The notes under the pieces were generated by a model. The model was not told the origin of the DNA. It saw only the letters and a program-made list of their open reading frames with translations, and searched no databases. A DNA stretch of 64,000 nt from Ilumatobacteraceae bacterium (GTDB taxonomy: Bacteria > Actinomycetota > Acidimicrobiia > Acidimicrobiales > Ilumatobacteraceae). Numbering within the stretch: position 1 is the stretch's first letter; every line of letters starts with the position of its first letter. Positions 44,144 through 51,977 of the stretch are shown piece by piece. Made by a program: the position numbers and the translations under genes. The stretch spans positions 62,001-126,000 of the forward strand of contig JALHOG010000002.1 in assembly GCA_022843125.1 (NCBI GenBank), written 5' to 3'.

Positions 44144-44910
44144 CAGCCCTCGGCGCGTTCGAACGCGAGACCGAGTCGAGTGAGGGGCGACGTGTGGAGC
44201 ACCGTGAAGTAGCGGAACGGGTCCTTCATGCCGAGCGGGGCGAACAGGTGCTTGAACCGGATGTTGAGCGACAGGCGCGAGTCGGCTTCACGGTTCACGA
44301 GCGAGCCGTGGAACAGACCCGGCCAGAACAGCAGCGCGTGGCCGTAAGGGACGTCCATCAGAACGGCGCGTTCGTCGAGCAGGCGCTGGAAGCCGTCGGC
44401 ATCGTCGGGATGTGCGCGATGGAAGTCGAGCACCTCGCTCGACGCCGAGCGGTCGAGCAGGTACATGCTCTTGGTTCCTGCACAGTCGACGAGCGGCAAC
44501 CACACCACCACCTCGTAGGGCGAGTTCGCCGGCGCATCGCGGTGCAGCTCGGTGGGGCGTGGATCGCCGGGTGGCTGGAACACGACGTTCGGCACGCGCT
44601 GGGCGAGCACATCGACGCCGACGAGCGACGCGAGTTGGCTCTCGAACGAGCTGAAGACCTCACGACCGACATCGAGCTGCTCGCTCATCACACGCGTCAA
44701 CGCGAGGCGGAACGTCGTGGCCGGGTCACCCGGCTCAACGTGCTCGTGCAACCGGTCGAGGTCGGCGTCGACGTGATCGCCGGGCGCCACCCCGAGGATC
44801 TCGTACGCGAGATCGCGCACCGACGTGCGGAGCCGGTCCAGCCGCGCCCGATCGGTCGGGGGGACGATGGCGAAGCCCTGCGCCTCGAACCCGGCGAGCG
44901 TGGCGTCCAT
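44143..44910 (-). CDS. phytanoyl-CoA dioxygenase-like 2-oxoglutarate/Fe(II) oxygenase
   Basis: A 255-residue PhyH-like oxygenase. Iron ligands are His and Asp in ELHRDAP and a distal His in GLFHGSLVN; the 2-oxoglutarate-binding Arg is probably in DSRLSLNIRF. Such enzymes hydroxylate small molecules or lipids. ATG 44910 begins 10 residues before the conserved GFAIVPP strand. It lies 31 bases downstream of the GntR gene. Substrate unknown. Confidence 0.8.
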   Translation of the reverse strand: MDATLAGFEAQGFAIVPPTDRARLDRLRTSVRDLAYEILGVAPGDHVDADLDRLHEHVEPGDPATTFRLALTRVMSEQLDVGREVFSSFESQLASLVGVDVLAQRVPNVVFQPPGDPRPTELHRDAPANSPYEVVVWLPLVDCAGTKSMYLLDRSASSEVLDFHRAHPDDADGFQRLLDERAVLMDVPYGHALLFWPGLFHGSLVNREADSRLSLNIRFKHLFAPLGMKDPFRYFTVLHTSPLTRLGLAFERAEG

Positions 44911-44941
44911 ACGTGTACTCGCAGCGAGCGGACGGCCAGGG

Positions 44942-45634
44942 TCAGGCGCGTGCGCGCTGCGCGGTGCGCGCGTCGGCGAGCTCGGCGCTCTCGAGACCTT
45001 CGCGGATGAGGTCGACGGTGGTCTGCAGGTGCGCCCGCAACGCGTCGGCGGCACCGTCGTGGTCTCCACGGCGGAGCTTGTTGACGATCTTGCGGTGTTC
45101 GGCATCGGAGGCGTCGTGACGGAAGTCGAGGGACAAGCGCTGATACCGGGTCGAGTGCATCCACAGCTGCTCGATCAGTTTGATCCGGCGCGGTGAGTGG
45201 GCCTTGCGATAGATCGAGAAGTGGAGCTCGCGGTTGAGGGCGACGAGTTTGGCGTTCTGGTGCTTCTTGTTGCCGGCGACCGACTGGGCCAGAATCTGGT
45301 CGAGGTGCGCGATCTCTTCCTTGGTGAAACGATCGGCCTGTCGGACCGCCTCACATTCCAGCTCCATGCGGATCGTGTAGACGTCTTCCAGGTCGGCGAT
45401 CGAGAGGGGGGTCACCCACGCCCCACGGTTGTGCACGAAGTGGACGAAGCCCTCCGACTCGAGTGTGCGGAGCGCCTCGCGGACTGGGATGAAGCTCGTG
45501 CCACAGGTCTCCGCGATCTGCTTCGGGAGCAGCTTCGACTGCGGCGGGAACTGGCCGTCGATGATGCCTTCGCGGATGTAGGTCAACACCTGCTCGACGG
45601 TGCTGTCTTCGATCGCTGTGTCTCGTACGCCCAT
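44942..45634 (-). CDS. GntR-family regulator with FCD ligand domain
   Basis: A 230-residue FadR-subfamily regulator: winged helix at residues about 10-80 (YIREGIIDGQF, PVREALRTLESEGFV) and an all-helical FCD domain with metal-type residues in NRELHFSIYRKAHS, SDAEHRKIV and ALRAHLQTT. It sits 35 bases after the amidase in the RidA-headed set and probably controls that set in response to a carboxylate ligand. A much longer in-frame reading upstream is a shadow of the amidase. No clear ribosome site before ATG 45634. Confidence 0.9.
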   Translation of the reverse strand: MGVRDTAIEDSTVEQVLTYIREGIIDGQFPPQSKLLPKQIAETCGTSFIPVREALRTLESEGFVHFVHNRGAWVTPLSIADLEDVYTIRMELECEAVRQADRFTKEEIAHLDQILAQSVAGNKKHQNAKLVALNRELHFSIYRKAHSPRRIKLIEQLWMHSTRYQRLSLDFRHDASDAEHRKIVNKLRRGDHDGAADALRAHLQTTVDLIREGLESAELADARTAQRARA

Positions 45635-45669
45635 GTGAAGTCTCTGTTCGAACTCGGCCCGTTTCGCGC

Positions 45670-47040
45670 TCAGACGATACCGGGGTCGGGTGGCGCCATG
45701 GTCGACCATGGCGTGGCTTGTTCGTAGGCGGCGGCGATCCTGAGCGCCAGCGCGTCGGCCCCGGAGGCTGCGGCGATCTGGAGCCCGATGGGCAACCCAG
45801 TGCGGTCGAAACCGCACGGCACGCTGGTTGCTGGCTGGCCTGAGAGGTTGAACGGGGCGGTCGTGCGCACGTAGGAGGCGGCGACCGGCTCGACCAGTCC
45901 GACGTACTCGAACTCGGACGCGGTCTTCGCTGCCGCCGTCGCAGGCAACGTCGGTGTCACCAGCGCGTCGAGGCGAAGATCGCGCATCGTGTGCTGGATC
46001 GCTGCGGTGATCCGGTCGCGCGCAGCGAGGGCCCGGTCGTAGACCGTCGACGGCAGGACCGCTCCGGCGACGATGAGGCTGCGGATCGACGGGTCGATGT
46101 CGCCTGCTCGTTCGCGGAGCGAGGCCTGGTGATGCTCGTACGCCTCGGCCGGGATGATCCCGAACTCGGCGGCGAGGGTGTGCGCGAGCTCCGGGATGGA
46201 CACCTCGATGCATGTAGCGCCAAGTGAGCGCAAGAGATCGACGGCCGTATCGATCGCGGTCGCGACGTCGGGTTGCATCGGGGAGAAGGGCGCGCCGGTG
46301 ATCACGCCGAGCCGCAACCCGTCGATGCCCCGCAGGAGTTCGGACGCGTAGTCGCTCCCGCTTCCTGCCATCACGGTGAGGGCGATGGCGCAATCCGCCA
46401 CCGTCGCCCCGAGCGGGCCCAGGTGGTCGAGCGATCGCGAGAGTGGCTCGACCCCGCTGACTGGCACGAGCCCGTAGGTCGGCTTGTGCCCCACGACGCC
46501 GCAGAGCGCAGCAGGGATCCGGATCGATCCGCCGGTGTCCGACCCGAGCCCGATCGGCACCAGCCCGCTCGATACGGCAGCGCCCGATCCACCGCTCGAC
46601 CCGCCTGGGATGTGGGCGCGGTTCCACGGGTTCGAGGCCGGTGCGCTGACGACCCCGCAGGCGAGTTCGTGGGTGGTCGTCTTCCCGGCGACGAGGGCTC
46701 CGGCGGCACGCAGGCGGGTGACCACTTCGGCGTCGGTCGTCGCGGCGGAGGTCGGGTAGAGCGGCGATCCGCAGCGAGTGGCATAGCCGGCTACGTCGAT
46801 GATGTCCTTCACGCCGATCAACACACCGTGGAGCCGGCCGCGGTCGACGCCGGCGGCGAGCTCGCGATCTGCCTGTGCGGCATCAGCGATGAGGCGTTCG
46901 GCGTCGACGGTCACGAAACTGTGGAGGTGCTCGTGGGTGGCCGCCTCCGCGGCGAGGAACGACTCGGCGAGGCCGGTCGCCGTGGCGTCGCCGGAACGCA
47001 AGGCGCTCGCGATCTGGGCGACCGTGCGCATCGTCATCAT
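45670..47040 (-). CDS. amidase-signature family hydrolase
   Basis: A 456-residue amidase with Lys78 (IGVKDIID), the cis-Ser in GGSSGGS (148-149) and the nucleophile Ser172 in DTGGSIRIP. It resembles AtzE-type and GatA-like amidases. The start ATG 47040 overlaps the stop of a 57-residue gene (ATGA), the arrangement seen when a small GatC/AtzG-like subunit stabilises the amidase. RidA is next upstream. Likely hydrolyses a small amide or ureide; unverified. Confidence 0.92.
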   Translation of the reverse strand: MMTMRTVAQIASALRSGDATATGLAESFLAAEAATHEHLHSFVTVDAERLIADAAQADRELAAGVDRGRLHGVLIGVKDIIDVAGYATRCGSPLYPTSAATTDAEVVTRLRAAGALVAGKTTTHELACGVVSAPASNPWNRAHIPGGSSGGSGAAVSSGLVPIGLGSDTGGSIRIPAALCGVVGHKPTYGLVPVSGVEPLSRSLDHLGPLGATVADCAIALTVMAGSGSDYASELLRGIDGLRLGVITGAPFSPMQPDVATAIDTAVDLLRSLGATCIEVSIPELAHTLAAEFGIIPAEAYEHHQASLRERAGDIDPSIRSLIVAGAVLPSTVYDRALAARDRITAAIQHTMRDLRLDALVTPTLPATAAAKTASEFEYVGLVEPVAASYVRTTAPFNLSGQPATSVPCGFDRTGLPIGLQIAAASGADALALRIAAAYEQATPWSTMAPPDPGIV

Positions 47041-47210
47041 CGGTGCTCGCTGTCGCCGCTGGGTCGGTCTGGCCCGATCAGGCTGTCGAGGCTGCGATCC
47101 ATGTCGATCCGCTCGATGTAGTCGGTCGTGATCGCGTCGATGTCGAAGGCCGGACCTCGCAGGCCCGCCGCCGCAAGGCGCTGCTCGACCGTGTCGCGGT
47201 CGTCAGGCAT
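47037..47210 (-). CDS. 57-residue protein overlapping RidA and amidase genes
   Basis: An open frame from ATG 47210 to TGA 47037. It overlaps the RidA gene by 8 bases and the amidase ATG by 4 (ATGA). It reads MPDDRDTVEQRLAAAGLRG, then FDIDAITTDYIERIDMDRSL, ending in a polar tail: a short, acidic, probably helical product. Position and size recall AtzG/GatC-type partners of amidase-signature enzymes, but I see no diagnostic motif, so that is inference. Without it the RidA-amidase gap of 162 bases would be unusually large for this operon. Confidence 0.7.
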   Translation of the reverse strand: MPDDRDTVEQRLAAAGLRGPAFDIDAITTDYIERIDMDRSLDSLIGPDRPSGDSEHR

Positions 47211-47595
47211 CCCTGGTCACCGCGATGACGTCGACTTCGACCGTGAGCCCGGGGAGCCCCAGTGCAGCTGCCTGGATCGCGGTGACGGCGGGCATGCGAT
47301 CGGGCGCGAACAGACCGCGCCGAACCTCGATCTCACCGGGGAGGTCGCGAATGTCCTGCAGGTAATAGGTGATCTTCACGACGTCGGCGAGGGTCGCGCC
47401 GTTCGCCGCGAGCACGTGCTCGATGTTGCGCCACACCTGGACCGCCTGCTCGGACAGCGTGGTGCCCACGACGTTGCCGGCCTCGTCGAGTGCCACCTGA
47501 CCGGCGAGGTAGATCGTCGTACCGGCGCGGACGGAGTACGAGTACGGCTCGGGAGGGGCGCACAGGCCAGGGACGTCCGAACGGAAATCGTGCAT
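47203..47595 (-). CDS. RidA-family (YjgF/YER057c/UK114) protein
   Basis: A 130-residue RidA-type protein: YSVRAGTTIYLAGQVALDEAG, VWRNIEHVLAANGATLADVVKITYYL and a C-terminal GLTVEVDVIAV strand. The arginine that catalyses imine hydrolysis in RidA is not in its usual place (MPAVTAIQAAAL instead of PARS-type), so it may belong to an Rid subgroup with another activity. Start ATG 47595 has TATAGA 8 bases upstream, so the mRNA is probably leaderless. First gene of the leftward amidase set. Confidence 0.9.
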   Translation of the reverse strand: MHDFRSDVPGLCAPPEPYSYSVRAGTTIYLAGQVALDEAGNVVGTTLSEQAVQVWRNIEHVLAANGATLADVVKITYYLQDIRDLPGEIEVRRGLFAPDRMPAVTAIQAAALGLPGLTVEVDVIAVTRDA

Positions 47596-47603
47596 CGTCG
47601 AAG

Positions 47604-47628
47604 TCTATAGCATTCGCCGAACCCGGCG
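47604..47628 (-). promoter_or_regulatory. extended -10 box GAATGCTATAGA of the RidA-amidase operon, with inverted repeat
   Basis: GAATGC plus TATAGA (47615-47604, leftward) ends 8 bases before the RidA ATG. Just upstream, CGCCG-AACC-CGGCG (47615-47628) is an inverted repeat in the spacer region. The repeat differs in sequence from the one at 32469 but has the same position relative to the box. Confidence 0.55.
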
Positions 47629-47783
47629 GAGCGGGCCGTCGGTGCTGCCTCAGCGGTAGCCGGCCAGCCACCTGGGCGTTGCTGAGCCCGCTCTGCGCTG
47701 GTTGATCGCTCGGCACGTCCCGACCGATCGCGTCACCCGCATCCGGCACATCGGCGCAGTAGCGTCGTGCCGGGAGGTGGCGG

Positions 47784-49334
47784 ATGGCCGGGATCGTCGA
47801 TCGCAACACCATCGTGCTCGCGGTCGAGGGCTACCCGTCGCGGCTGAGCTGGGCTGCCGGCGAGCAGGTCGCGTTCCACTGCTCGTCGCGCGGGGCCACG
47901 TTCTCGGTCGCAGTGACGCGCCAGGGCGCATCACCCGACGTGGTGTGGAGCACACCATCTGTCTCGGCATCGCTGCACCCGGTCGCTGATCGAGCGTACG
48001 AGACGGGCGCGAACTGGCCGGAGACCTTCCGAGTCCCGACGGACGGTTGGCGCTCCGGCGCCTATCTCGTCACCTTCCGGGCGAACGGCATCTCGGGTCC
48101 CGAGGCCGAGAGCCACGCGCTGTTCGTCATCCGCCCGTCGGCGATCGAACCCGCAGGCATCGTGCTGGTGCTGTCGACGAACACCTACAACGCCTACAAC
48201 AAGTGGGGCGGCGCCTGCCTCTATACAGGCGCGACCGCGCTGTCGTTCCAGCGGCCGATCGAGCGTGGATTCCTCGTCCGGCCGAGCCACGACGACGGCG
48301 TCGAGTACGACGGCCGCGTGGCCGGCATCGAACCCGAGGGCGACCCCGGGCACGGCCGCCTCCTCGACTATCTCGAGGCCAATCGCTACCCGATGTGGTG
48401 TACGTCGAGCGGCTTCCACAACTGGGAGCGCCGATTCATCCGCTGGGCCGAGTCGGCCGGCTTCGAGATCGACGTCGCGACCAACAGCGACCTCGAACTC
48501 CATCCCGAGGTACTCGCCGGCGCCCGGCTGCTCGTGAGCGTCGGCCACGACGAGTACTGGTCGTGGGCGATGCGAGACACGGTCGACGCGTTCGTGGAGC
48601 GCGGCGGGAACCACGCGATCTTCTCGGGGAACACATCGTTCTGGCAGGTGCGCCTCGAGGAGGGCGGCGAGACGATGGTGTGTTTCAAGGGGCGCGCCGC
48701 CCAGCTCGACCCGGTCGCCGGCACCGACCAACGGCACCTGCTCACCAGCTTCTGGTCGGACCCCGCCGTCGGGCGCCCGGAGACATCGACGATCGGGCTC
48801 ACGTTCACGCGCGGCGGCTACGCGCGCATCGGCCGCGGGACGCCGCGCAGCTCCGGCGCATTCACGGTGTACCGGCCCGACCACTGGGCGTTCGAGGGAA
48901 CCGGCCTGTGCTACGGCGACGCGCTCGGCCTCGGGTCGTACGTGGTGGGATACGAGGTCGACGGGTGCGCCTACACGCTCCACCACGGTCTGCCCGTGCC
49001 GACACACGAAGACGGGGCACCGGACGATCTGACGATCCTGGCCACCGCGCCGGCGCGCCTGCTGTCGCAGACCGACACGTACAGCGAGATCCCCGCGGCG
49101 CTGTGGGCCGACCCGACCGGGCCGGGCGATCTCGAGAGCGTGGCGACGGTGCTGTTCGGTAGCGCTGCCCCCGAACACACCGCGAAGATCGCGCACAACA
49201 GCAGCGTCGTCGCCGCGTTCACACGCGGTGCAGGCACGGTGTTCAACGTCGGGTCGACCGATTGGGCCTACGGCCTCGATCGCGACGAGACGGTGCGGCG
49301 CGTGACCGCCAACGTCCTCCGCCGCCTGTCGTGA
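47784..49334 (+). CDS. N,N-dimethylformamidase large-subunit-like protein
   Basis: A 516-residue protein resembling the C-terminal part of the N,N-dimethylformamidase beta subunit: VLSTNTYNAYNKWGG, the long DYLEANRYPMWC segment, LLVSVGHDEYWSWAMRD, NHAIFSGNTSFWQVR and a C-terminal TVFNVGSTDWAYGL. In the known enzyme this domain binds iron and releases dimethylamine from formamides. The short alpha subunit is not nearby. Ribosome site GGGAGG lies 6 bases before ATG. Divergent from RidA. Confidence 0.85.
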   Translation: MAGIVDRNTIVLAVEGYPSRLSWAAGEQVAFHCSSRGATFSVAVTRQGASPDVVWSTPSVSASLHPVADRAYETGANWPETFRVPTDGWRSGAYLVTFRANGISGPEAESHALFVIRPSAIEPAGIVLVLSTNTYNAYNKWGGACLYTGATALSFQRPIERGFLVRPSHDDGVEYDGRVAGIEPEGDPGHGRLLDYLEANRYPMWCTSSGFHNWERRFIRWAESAGFEIDVATNSDLELHPEVLAGARLLVSVGHDEYWSWAMRDTVDAFVERGGNHAIFSGNTSFWQVRLEEGGETMVCFKGRAAQLDPVAGTDQRHLLTSFWSDPAVGRPETSTIGLTFTRGGYARIGRGTPRSSGAFTVYRPDHWAFEGTGLCYGDALGLGSYVVGYEVDGCAYTLHHGLPVPTHEDGAPDDLTILATAPARLLSQTDTYSEIPAALWADPTGPGDLESVATVLFGSAAPEHTAKIAHNSSVVAAFTRGAGTVFNVGSTDWAYGLDRDETVRRVTANVLRRLS

Positions 49335-49336
49335 CG

Positions 49337-49420
49337 CCAGGCCAGGGCTACCAGGTCAGGGTTACCAGGCCAGGGCTACCAGGTCAGGGTTACCAGGTCA
49401 GGGTTACCAGGCCAGGGGGA
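49337..49420. repeat. 14-bp tandem repeat CCAGGYCAGGGYTA, five full copies plus a sixth degraded copy
   Basis: Copies start at 49337, 49351, 49365, 49379 and 49393, with a partial sixth at 49407. Two positions vary together (C/C or T/T), giving order C, T, C, T, T. The array starts 2 bases after the dimethylformamidase-like stop and runs into the P450 3' end: the P450 TAA (49404-49406) and final Trp lie inside it. Confidence 0.95.
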
Positions 49421-50633
49421 GGGAGTGGGGGGCGCGGGGGTTGCCGGTGTAGCGCAGCGGCTCATCGGTGGCGATGCGGTAGTGGGGGATCCGCTCGTGC
49501 CACACGTCGATCGCGTTGATGAGTTCCATGCGGGCGAGGTGAGAGCCGAGGCAGCGGTGGTATCCGCTCGCGAACCCGATGTGCGGGTTCGGCTCGCGCC
49601 GCAGGTTGGGGGTCAGCGGGTCGGCGAACACGGCCGGGTCGAGGTTCGCCGCCGCCCAGGAGATGTGCATCCACGTGCCCGCGGGGACCGTCGTGCCGCT
49701 CGGCAGCGTGATCTCCTCGGTGGCGATGCGGAACCCCTCGCTCACCGGCGACTCGAACCGCATCAGCTCCTCGACCGCCGGGCGCAACAGCGTGCGGTCG
49801 TCGAGGATGATCTGCCGTTCGTCGGCGCGGCGGGCGAAGAAGCTCAGGAAGCACGCGAGCGACGCAGCGACGGTGTCGAGGCCGGCGATCATGAACAAGC
49901 CGAGGATGTCGAGCACGTCCTGGCGGGTGAGGCGATCACCGTCGACCTCGGCGGTCAGCAGCTGACCGATGATGTCGTCGCGGGGGGGTTGCCCCTCGCG
50001 TTCGTCGAGACTCGCGTTGAAGTAGCCCTGGATCCACGTGACCGCTTCGATCCTGTTGGCGAGACGCTGCTCGTCGGTGAGATCGGCACTCGTCCCGCCG
50101 CTGAGCGTCATCGACTTGAACTTGATGAAGTCGTGCAGATCGGCCATCGGCAAGCCCATGATCGACAGGAAGATCGTCGACGGCAGCGGTTCGCACCAGC
50201 TCCCGTGGGCCTCGACCTCGCCCCGATCGACGAACGCGTCGATCAGCTCGTTGGCGAGCTCGCGGACCCGGGGTGCGAGCGGTGCCACCCGCTTCGCGGT
50301 GAAGATCGGGTCGATCAGGTGGCGGTACTTCTTGTGGATCGCACCGTCGAGCCCGAGGGGGATCGCCGGGCGGTCGCTGCCGAGGTACTTCGACCCCTGC
50401 TCGACCGCCGGATGCCGCGTCACGAACAGCACGTCGGCCATCGTGTGCAGCGAGACGTTCTGTCCATCGGTGCCGAGCGGGCGCACCGCGCCGCGCTGCT
50501 GCAGGTCGGCGTACATCTGGTGCGGGCAGGCGCTCTCGTGCGAACTCTGCAGCTCGGGATCGGACCAGGCCAAGCCCATGACCGTCATGGTGCGGAAGAT
50601 GTTCTCCTGCATCGCTGCACGATTGTCGGACAC
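49404..50633 (-). CDS. cytochrome P450
   Basis: A 409-residue bacterial P450. The heme cysteine is Cys361 in GFASGYHRCLG, the I-helix oxygen motif is MIAGLDTVAAS and the ExxR pair is EELMRF. GTG 50633 has GGGGG 4 bases upstream. Length is normal. No ferredoxin or reductase gene is adjacent. The stop codon TAA falls in a 14-bp tandem repeat, so copy-number change could alter the C terminus. It lies 73 bases after an amidohydrolase on the same strand. Confidence 0.93.
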   Translation of the reverse strand: MSDNRAAMQENIFRTMTVMGLAWSDPELQSSHESACPHQMYADLQQRGAVRPLGTDGQNVSLHTMADVLFVTRHPAVEQGSKYLGSDRPAIPLGLDGAIHKKYRHLIDPIFTAKRVAPLAPRVRELANELIDAFVDRGEVEAHGSWCEPLPSTIFLSIMGLPMADLHDFIKFKSMTLSGGTSADLTDEQRLANRIEAVTWIQGYFNASLDEREGQPPRDDIIGQLLTAEVDGDRLTRQDVLDILGLFMIAGLDTVAASLACFLSFFARRADERQIILDDRTLLRPAVEELMRFESPVSEGFRIATEEITLPSGTTVPAGTWMHISWAAANLDPAVFADPLTPNLRREPNPHIGFASGYHRCLGSHLARMELINAIDVWHERIPHYRIATDEPLRYTGNPRAPHSLPLAW

Positions 50634-50706
50634 GGGTCCCCCTCGATATGTCGCGTGACGGGCCGACCGAGTTCGGTGCCCTGAATGACTGAATCTAGTG
50701 CGTTCG

Positions 50707-51834
50707 TCAAGCGGCGGGGGGTGCCGACACGTGCGGGAACAGCTCGCTGAACGCGCCGATCCGCTGGCGCTCGCTGACCTCGGGGGCCACATCGCCGAAC
50801 AGCTCCTGCAGGGTTTCCTGCGTGTGGCCGAAGGTGCCCTCGAGGTGCGGGTAGTCGCTGCCGAACATTGCGTTCTGGTAGCCGTGGGCCCAGTTCGTCG
50901 CAGGAGCCGAGCGGTCGTGCTGGAAGCTCGTGTAGACGTTCGAGTACAGGTACTCGCTCGGCTTGCGCTCGAGCTTGGGGCTGACCCACATGCTGTGCTG
51001 CCGGTAGGCCTCGTCGAGTTTGTCGGCCATGTAGACCAACCAGGTGGCGCCGCTCTCGGAGATGAGCACGCGGAGGTCGGGGCAGCGGTCGAATACGCCG
51101 GACGTGACGAGCTTCATCGCCGTGTACTGGCCGTCGCGCAGCGACTCCACGTAGTTCATCAAGGCGCCACCGCGACCGCGGAACTGGTTCGACTGGTCGA
51201 CGCCGGCCGATCCGATGTGGATCGCGACGACCATCCCGGTGTCCTGGCACGCCTGCCACAGCGGGTCCCACTCGGCGTGGTTGAGATCCTGACGCCCGGG
51301 CGGGCGACCGGCCGGGACGCTCACCGCGTGCAGGCCGATCTCGGCGCAGTGGTGCACCTCGGCGACGGCGTCGTCGACATCGAGCATCGGCATCAGCCCG
51401 GGGGCGACCATGCGGTCGGGCGCGACGCCTTGGATCTCGGACACCATCCACTCGTTCTGGGCGTGAGCGGCCGCCTTCACGAGCGCAGGGTCCTCGATCA
51501 GCGCCGACCACATGCCGATCGAGGCGTACACGACCTCGCCCCACACACCTTCTTGGTCGAGGTCGACCAGGCGCTGCTTCATGTCGCGCGCCCCCGGCGG
51601 GCGGCTCGACATCTCGATGATCGTCTCACCCGTCTCCGCGTTGCGGGCGAGCATGATCTTCGGGATCGCGCGCGTGAACGAGGTGCCATCGACCTCGACC
51701 AGTTCCTCCGCGTCGTTGAGCTTCGTGGTCTTCGGCATCCGGTCGGCCAACTCCTTGGGCAGGATGGTCTGCCACAGGTCGTCGGGTTCGATGAAGTGTG
51801 AGTCACCGGAGTGGGTCCAGAGCTTGTCGGCCAT
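50707..51834 (-). CDS. amidohydrolase-2 family protein
   Basis: A 375-residue amidohydrolase. The N terminus reads SGDSHFIEP rather than a plain HxH; the later His in VAIHIGSAG and the Asp in FGSDYPHLEG are metal ligands typical of this decarboxylase/hydrolase branch. ATG 51834 has TACGCT 7 bases upstream and no Shine-Dalgarno, so it is probably leaderless. With the P450 downstream it may form a short oxidation-hydrolysis step on an aromatic or amide. Confidence 0.87.
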   Translation of the reverse strand: MADKLWTHSGDSHFIEPDDLWQTILPKELADRMPKTTKLNDAEELVEVDGTSFTRAIPKIMLARNAETGETIIEMSSRPPGARDMKQRLVDLDQEGVWGEVVYASIGMWSALIEDPALVKAAAHAQNEWMVSEIQGVAPDRMVAPGLMPMLDVDDAVAEVHHCAEIGLHAVSVPAGRPPGRQDLNHAEWDPLWQACQDTGMVVAIHIGSAGVDQSNQFRGRGGALMNYVESLRDGQYTAMKLVTSGVFDRCPDLRVLISESGATWLVYMADKLDEAYRQHSMWVSPKLERKPSEYLYSNVYTSFQHDRSAPATNWAHGYQNAMFGSDYPHLEGTFGHTQETLQELFGDVAPEVSERQRIGAFSELFPHVSAPPAA

Positions 51835-51841
51835 GGGTGCG

Positions 51842-51847
51842 AGCGTA
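51842..51847 (-). promoter_or_regulatory. TACGCT -10 box, leaderless amidohydrolase
   Basis: TACGCT ends 7 bases before the ATG at 51834. There is no ribosome site, consistent with transcription starting at or next to the start codon. The rest of the 143-base gap to the divergent LLM gene holds no other clear signal. Confidence 0.5.
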
Positions 51848-51977
51848 AACGCGCTGGTCGCGCCGTCGAAGGGCCGACAGCGGAACGCCGTTCCGCTCTG
51901 TGGTGGTGTGCGTCGCTCCGTGGTGGTATGAATCGCTACATGATTATGCGGTTCTCACGGGTCCGGTCGGTGTGGGC

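Noticed and set aside
45635..46627. Long N-terminal extension of the GntR frame
   Set aside because: It lies within the amidase gene in another frame, and GntR-FCD proteins begin close to the winged helix at 45634.
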